Notes under the pieces: generated by a model
Database searches by the model: none
What the model saw: the letters and a program-made list of their open reading frames with translations, nothing else
What the model was told of the DNA's origin: nothing
Shown here: piece after piece, positions 5,578 through 9,311 of the stretch
Position numbering within the stretch: the stretch's first letter is position 1
Layout: every line of letters begins with the position of its first letter
NCBI GenBank assembly: GCA_016287035.1
Contig: JAEEVI010000098.1
Span: forward strand, 1 to 9,311
Reading direction: 5' to 3'
Origin: Bacillota bacterium
Lineage (GTDB): Bacteria; Bacillota; Clostridia; Peptostreptococcales; Anaerovoracaceae
Length of the DNA: 9,311 nucleotides
Program-made: the position numbers and the translations under genes

Positions 5578-5606
5578 AGTATACGGCCGGCGGTGATAAA
5601 AGTCAA
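5578..5606 (-). promoter_or_regulatory. Strong promoter for tRNA-Thr
   Basis: TTGACT (5606-5601), a 17-base spacer, and TATACT (5583-5578) on the minus strand: near-consensus for the housekeeping sigma factor. An A/T-rich stretch lies just upstream. Transcription should begin near 5571, about 30 bases before the mature tRNA 5' end. It starts only 19 bases after the stop codon of the upstream enzyme gene. Confidence 0.85.
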
Positions 5607-5625
5607 CAAAATATCGTTTTTTGTA

Positions 5626-6900
5626 TCAGCAGTTTATCATAATGTCTATTATCTCGTCGTTCGTTCCGCGCATTCCGTCGCGTCCGAGCGTCCCGACGTT
5701 CACGATGTTCTGCTCGACGCCCCTGCCGACGATGCCGTCGCCCGCGTAGAACTGCTGGCCGCTGCGGTACATGTCGTATCCGAATATGCCCGCGTCCACC
5801 GCGGCCGCTATCTTCGCGGCGCACGACGGTTTCGCCCCGTCGCAGATTATGCCGGAAACGATCGCGAGCGCGTTGACGAGCGTATGCGTTATATCGTCGT
5901 ATCCGCCGCCGAGCAGATACGCTATGCCGACCCCTGCGCCTGCGCCGGCGGTCACGGCTCCGCAGTAGGCGGAAAGCGTTCCGATGCCGGTCTTGACGTG
6001 TATCGACGTGAGGTTCGACAGGACGAGCGCCCTTATCAGCTTCTCCCGGCCGGATCCGAGCTCCTTGGCGTATTCTATGACGGGCACGGAACAGGTGATC
6101 CCCTGGTTCCCGCTGCCGGAATTGATGATGACGGGCATATTGCAGCCGCTCATTCTGGCGTCCGAGCCGGCGGCCGCCATGGCCTTCGCCCTCGCGCGTA
6201 TATCGCCGCCGACGGCGAGAAGTACGCTTCCGATGTTGGCTCCGTAATCGCCGCGGATGCCTTCCTCGGCGATCGCCGTATTGCAGGCGATCTGACGCTC
6301 TATCACTTCGCTGACGTCGCTTATCTCCACGGTATTCGCGAAGTCCCAGATGTCCTCCATGCAGAGGAGCGAGCGGTCCGTTTCGGCCCCGGAGGCCGCG
6401 GTATCGCAGTTCTTTTCCATGAGGACCTCGCCGCTGCGCTCTGTGAGGACCACGTTCGTATGATCTCCGAGTATCCTTACGCGGGAAGAGTCACCGCCGG
6501 CGGTCAGCCTGACGTCGATCTCGAACACGTTGCCGGTGTCGATATGCGAGATCTCGATCGGAACGGCGGCCATGAACGCCTTTATTGCCTCCAGCTGCGC
6601 CGCGCTGACTTCGGATATCACCTCGAGCTTCTTTTCGGCGGCGCCCGCGACGATGCCCGCGGCGGCAGCCGCCCGTATGCCCTTCATCCCCCCGGTATTG
6701 GGGACGATGACGCTCTTGACGTTCTTTATTATGCTGCCGCTGACGCCGATGTCGACGGCGTCGGGAAGCGTCCCGAGGACGTCCCTCGCGAGGGCCGCGG
6801 CGTAAGCTATCGCTATAGGTTCGGTGCAGCCCATCGCCGGGACGAGCTCTTCCTTGAGTATGTCTATATACGCGTTGTATTTGATGTCAGATCTGTCCAA
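5626..6900 (-). CDS. L-cysteine desulfidase / serine dehydratase alpha-type Fe-S enzyme (UPF0597, CdsB/YhaM family)
   Basis: 424-residue cytoplasmic lyase. Characterised relatives use an oxygen-labile [4Fe-4S] cluster to break L-cysteine into pyruvate, ammonia and sulfide, and the fold is shared with the alpha part of iron-dependent L-serine dehydratase. Candidate cluster ligands are Cys25 in PAMGCTEP, Cys313 (AYCGAV) and Cys353 and Cys360 (IICDGAKPSC). Other conserved segments are NTGGMKGI (68-75) and NSGSGNQG (260-267). The start is TTG at 6900, with AAGGTG seven bases upstream; it puts the first cysteine at position 25, as in the archaeal enzyme. The M20 stop is 25 bases upstream, so it is the last gene of the flavoprotein operon. 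No convincing terminator follows before the tRNA promoter. Substrate (Cys, Ser or another beta-substituted amino acid) is not determined. Confidence 0.87.
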   Translation of the reverse strand: MDRSDIKYNAYIDILKEELVPAMGCTEPIAIAYAAALARDVLGTLPDAVDIGVSGSIIKNVKSVIVPNTGGMKGIRAAAAAGIVAGAAEKKLEVISEVSAAQLEAIKAFMAAVPIEISHIDTGNVFEIDVRLTAGGDSSRVRILGDHTNVVLTERSGEVLMEKNCDTAASGAETDRSLLCMEDIWDFANTVEISDVSEVIERQIACNTAIAEEGIRGDYGANIGSVLLAVGGDIRARAKAMAAAGSDARMSGCNMPVIINSGSGNQGITCSVPVIEYAKELGSGREKLIRALVLSNLTSIHVKTGIGTLSAYCGAVTAGAGAGVGIAYLLGGGYDDITHTLVNALAIVSGIICDGAKPSCAAKIAAAVDAGIFGYDMYRSGQQFYAGDGIVGRGVEQNIVNVGTLGRDGMRGTNDEIIDIMINC

Positions 6901-6925
6901 TTTATCGCACCTTGAAATGCCGCTC

Positions 6926-8281
6926 CTACTGCCTTTGCGCTTCGAAGCAGTCCTTTATATCTTTGAGCGTGCCGCTCTCGGTGAACATCCTCAGCGCCGC
7001 GTCCGCGAGCGCCCTGGACGCGTAGAGCATGCCCTTTATGCCTATGCCGCTCCCCGCGCTGACAGCCGTCTGCCAGCTGTGACCGGGGACTCCGACAGGA
7101 ACGCAGCAGGTGAACACCTGCCCCGTCGGCACCGATCTGCTCACGTTCGATACGTCCGTCGAGCCGGCCAGGAACGTCGGCTCGTCCTTAAGAGCCCGCA
7201 CGCCGCTGTCGAGCGCCTCTCCCGCGAGCTCCGGAACGTTGAACTTCCTGAGCTCCGATTCCACCGTCTTCTGAGTGACGGTCGCGCGGAGCTTCTCCGC
7301 AAGCTCGAGATCCTCCGCGCTCCATTCGGGCAGAGGAACGGAAGTGAGCGATCCGTAGAGCAGCTCGTTCATTTTTTTGTTGAGGACGGTGTTGTAGCAG
7401 CCGCTTATCTCCTCGAACTCGAACTCTGTCTCGGTCATGAGGGCCGCGCCGTGCTGTATCTTCTTGAGCCTTTCGACCAGCTCGTCGACCTGATGCTTGT
7501 AAGGAGCTCTCACGTAGTACCAGCTCTCCGCGAAGGCCGGGACGACGTTCGGCTTTCCGCCGCCGTTCGTGATCGAATAGTGGATCCTCGCCGCGGGGAT
7601 CATATGCTCGCGCAGATAATTCGCTCCCGTGTTCATCAGCTCGACCGCGTCGAGCGCGCTCCTTCCGAGCTCCGGCGATTCAGCCGCGTGCGACGCCTTT
7701 CCGAAGAAGCGGAACTTTATCGACGTCATCGCGGAATACGAATAGTTCGCCGCGCAGTTTATCCCGAACGGATGCCAGCACAGGCACGCGTCGCATTCGT
7801 CGAAAAGATGCTCCTCGTCCATCTTTATCTTGCCGTACATTATCTCCTCCGCGGGGCAGCCGTAATAGATGACCGTCCCCGGAAGGCCGTGCTTTTCGAG
7901 GACCTCCGCCGCCGCGGCGGCGCTGCCGGCTATGGCCGCGCCGAGAAGATTGTGGCCGCACGCGTGGCCCGGCGCTCCGGGCTCGACCGGATCGGGCTCG
8001 CATTTGAGAGACTGGCTCATGCCGGGAAGCGCGTCGTATTCGCCCAGAAATCCTATGACAGGCTTTCCGCTGCCCTTGCGCGCGATGAACGCGGTATCCA
8101 TACCGGCCGCGCCCATGGTCACGGAAAAGCCCTCGCTTTCGAGATAATCCGCTATCGCTTTCGCGCTGCGGCGCTCCTCGAGCGACAGCTCCGGATGCGC
8201 CCAGATGTCGAGCGCGAGCGCCGTGACGGCGTCCGCCCTGGCGCCGACCGCGCGGACGGCATCGTTCGTGTAAGTGCTCAT
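6926..8281 (-). CDS. M20 (M20D) family amidohydrolase, AbgB-like
   Basis: 451-residue zinc/manganese-type amidohydrolase. The family cleaves amide bonds of acyl- or aryl-amino acids; AbgB of E. coli, with AbgA, hydrolyses p-aminobenzoyl-glutamate. Visible metal/catalytic positions are GEYDALPG (80-87), GHACGHN (105-111, Cys108 and His110), the Glu145-Glu146 pair in PAEE, His170 in CWHPFG, and His401 in GHSWQ. The dimerisation/lid domain spans about 183-300, with the FGKASHAA motif (193-200). No signal peptide. No AbgA partner is nearby, so the substrate need not be the AbgAB one. The ATG overlaps the stop of the upstream [2Fe-2S] gene as ATGA, a sign of translational coupling, and the lyase gene follows after 25 bases. 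Confidence 0.92.
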   Translation of the reverse strand: MSTYTNDAVRAVGARADAVTALALDIWAHPELSLEERRSAKAIADYLESEGFSVTMGAAGMDTAFIARKGSGKPVIGFLGEYDALPGMSQSLKCEPDPVEPGAPGHACGHNLLGAAIAGSAAAAAEVLEKHGLPGTVIYYGCPAEEIMYGKIKMDEEHLFDECDACLCWHPFGINCAANYSYSAMTSIKFRFFGKASHAAESPELGRSALDAVELMNTGANYLREHMIPAARIHYSITNGGGKPNVVPAFAESWYYVRAPYKHQVDELVERLKKIQHGAALMTETEFEFEEISGCYNTVLNKKMNELLYGSLTSVPLPEWSAEDLELAEKLRATVTQKTVESELRKFNVPELAGEALDSGVRALKDEPTFLAGSTDVSNVSRSVPTGQVFTCCVPVGVPGHSWQTAVSAGSGIGIKGMLYASRALADAALRMFTESGTLKDIKDCFEAQRQ

Positions 8282-8577
8282 AGTGTCACCAGATCCTTTA
8301 CGATTTTGTCGTTTTTAGGTTCTATGGTTATCTCCTCTTCCGTGACGGTCCGCATGCACGCGAGCGCGACCTTTCCGTTCGTCTTCACGCCGCACCTGCC
8401 GCATATCCCCTGGTTGCAAACGCTGTGGGTGTAGAAGGAGAGCGTGCCGTCGAGATTGTCGTATATGTACTCGAGCACGTCCATGACGGTGCACGTGCCG
8501 TCGCTGGGAAGGGGCACGTCGTAAACGTCGTATCTGGGGTCGGCAAGCGAATCGCCTCTGAATACCTTTGCTTTCAT
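8278..8577 (-). CDS. Stand-alone [2Fe-2S] ferredoxin-type subunit (SdhB/FrdB N-terminal-domain-like)
   Basis: 99-residue electron-transfer protein equal to the N-terminal plant-ferredoxin-like domain of succinate dehydrogenase/fumarate reductase iron-sulfur subunits. Ligands Cys54-x4-Cys59-x2-Cys62-x11-Cys74 are all present in HSVCNQGICGRCGV and ALACM. The C-terminal half of SdhB/FrdB, which binds the [4Fe-4S] and [3Fe-4S] clusters, is absent, and the gene ends cleanly with an ATGA overlap into the M20 gene. A GTG at 8586 is possible, but the ATG at 8577 has better spacing from the purine stretch GGCGGTGG. The flavoprotein stop lies 17 bases upstream, so this is most likely its dedicated electron partner. 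Confidence 0.88.
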   Translation of the reverse strand: MKAKVFRGDSLADPRYDVYDVPLPSDGTCTVMDVLEYIYDNLDGTLSFYTHSVCNQGICGRCGVKTNGKVALACMRTVTEEEITIEPKNDKIVKDLVTL

Positions 8578-8594
8578 ATCGTCCACCGCCTTTG

Positions 8595-9311
8595 CTACAT
8601 GACCGTCTTGAGATACTCGTGGATATCGGCGTAATCCCGCTTCGGGGGATCCATCTCGCTCGTATCCGGAGCCTTCATGTACTGCGTCAGCGCGCCGTCC
8701 GCCAGCTTATGGCAGATCCGCTTCGCGTATTCCTGCCTGACCTGCGGGAAGTCGCTCCTTATATGCGTGCCTCTGCTCTCTTTTCGCATCTGCGCGGCCG
8801 TGACGCCGCACTTTACGAGCATCTGGAGATTGCGCAGCTCCAGATAGTGCAGATAATCCGTGTTGTAGCGTCTGTCCTTCGACTCTATGAAGACGCCTCC
8901 GAGGGCGCCGCCGATCTCGTCGGTCTTTTCGAGCGCGGCGTTCAAGCCGGCCTCGCTGCGTATAAGCCCGAAGCCGGAGTCCGCGGCGTCGTTGAGTCCG
9001 CGCAGCAGCGTTTGCGAGCGTTCGCCCCTCGCGTTGCCGAACACGCTCTCGGCCTCTTTTACGATCGCCTCAGCCTGCGCCTGCGCGTCGGAGAGGCCGT
9101 TCCGCTTCGCGTATTCCGCGGCGGAGAGCCCCGCCCTGTAGCCGTGCGCCAGCATCTCGGAAAGGCCGTCGCCTGCCCTGAAGGCGCCGAACAGGCCGCT
9201 GGTCGTCTCGCCCGCCGCGTACAGTCCCTCGACGCCCGTGAACATGTTCTCGTCCACGATGACGCCGCCGTTGCTGTATTCGTTCGCGAGGGCGAACTCC
9301 AGCCTGCGCTC
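8595..9311 (-). CDS. Fumarate reductase/succinate dehydrogenase-type flavoprotein, C-terminal part (gene continues past the window)
   Basis: 239 codons including the stop (238 residues) of an FAD-dependent flavoprotein; the N-terminal FAD-binding part lies beyond base 9311. The reading frame is open to the edge, so the GTG at 9257 is not a real start. The segment GVEGLYAAGETTSGLFGAFRAGDGLSE (26-52 of the visible part) is the last FAD-contact block. It is followed by the helical C-terminal domain with LHYLELRNLQMLVKCGVTAAQMRKESRGTH, typical of the family up to ESRG-x-H and DFP. Fumarate reductases usually read H-(Y/F)-T-M-G-G just before the FAD block; here the aligned stretch is ANEYSNGG, with Glu in place of the substrate-binding His, while the following G-A-x-R arginine is kept. 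The natural substrate may therefore not be fumarate or succinate. Confidence 0.87.
   Translation of the reverse strand, partial: ERRLEFALANEYSNGGVIVDENMFTGVEGLYAAGETTSGLFGAFRAGDGLSEMLAHGYRAGLSAAEYAKRNGLSDAQAQAEAIVKEAESVFGNARGERSQTLLRGLNDAADSGFGLIRSEAGLNAALEKTDEIGGALGGVFIESKDRRYNTDYLHYLELRNLQMLVKCGVTAAQMRKESRGTHIRSDFPQVRQEYAKRICHKLADGALTQYMKAPDTSEMDPPKRDYADIHEYLKTVM

Noticed and set aside
5606..5626. Possible terminator right after the cysteine desulfidase-type gene (ACAAAA/TTTTGT)
   Set aside because: The stem is short and A/T only, and it overlaps the tRNA promoter; too weak to call.
5593..8434. Long + strand open frames (440 and 536 codons) opposite the lyase and M20 genes
   Set aside because: They are antisense shadows of GC-rich coding sequence: Arg/Ala/Gly-rich low-complexity products with no recognisable domain, while the minus frames carry clear family motifs.

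Overview
The window looks like chromosomal housekeeping and catabolic DNA from an anaerobic, GC-rich bacterium, most likely in the Clostridia (Bacillota). The evidence is the family mix: an aldo/keto reductase with a ferredoxin tail, a family-6 deoxyinosine glycosylase, a CmpB-type membrane protein, an S-layer-homology (SLH) fragment, an oxygen-sensitive cysteine desulfidase-type enzyme, and strong purine-rich ribosome-binding sites. AUA isoleucine codons are frequent for such a GC-rich sequence. Synergistota is an alternative; the sequence alone does not settle the taxonomy.

Layout. On the + strand, bases 1-1116 hold the body of an aldo/keto reductase with eight C-terminal cysteines; its extreme N-terminus is probably outside the window. 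It converges on a two-gene minus operon (promoter about 1938-1966) of a glutaredoxin-like protein and a YbaK-type deacylase. That operon's terminator lies inside the end of the reductase gene. Divergent from it is a single + gene for a deoxyinosine DNA glycosylase, with its own extended -10 promoter. The glycosylase ends at a bidirectional terminator (2587-2623) shared with the next minus-strand cluster.

That cluster reads, in transcription order, DUF1232 protein, a 41-codon SLH-domain remnant, low-molecular-weight tyrosine phosphatase, RidA, HD-domain protein and CmpB-like membrane protein. A promoter lies before the DUF1232 gene and a second one overlaps the phosphatase stop codon, so RidA-HD-CmpB is probably its own unit. 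HD and CmpB overlap by 14 bases.

Next is tRNA-Thr(GGT) on the minus strand, with encoded CCA, a near-consensus promoter and a 14-bp terminator hairpin.

The right third is a tight minus-strand operon entering from outside the window: a fumarate reductase/succinate dehydrogenase-type flavoprotein (C-terminal 239 codons visible), a stand-alone [2Fe-2S] protein, an AbgB-like M20 amidohydrolase and an L-cysteine desulfidase/serine dehydratase-alpha-type enzyme. A plausible reading is that the amidohydrolase frees an amino acid from a conjugate, the Fe-S lyase deaminates or desulfurates it, and the flavoprotein/2Fe-2S pair carries out a redox step, perhaps on the other half of the conjugate or an unsaturated acid. 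Visible substrate-site residues differ from true fumarate reductases. This operon is the best candidate in the window for an undescribed pathway, but the substrate is unknown. No CRISPR array, insertion sequence or phage gene was seen.
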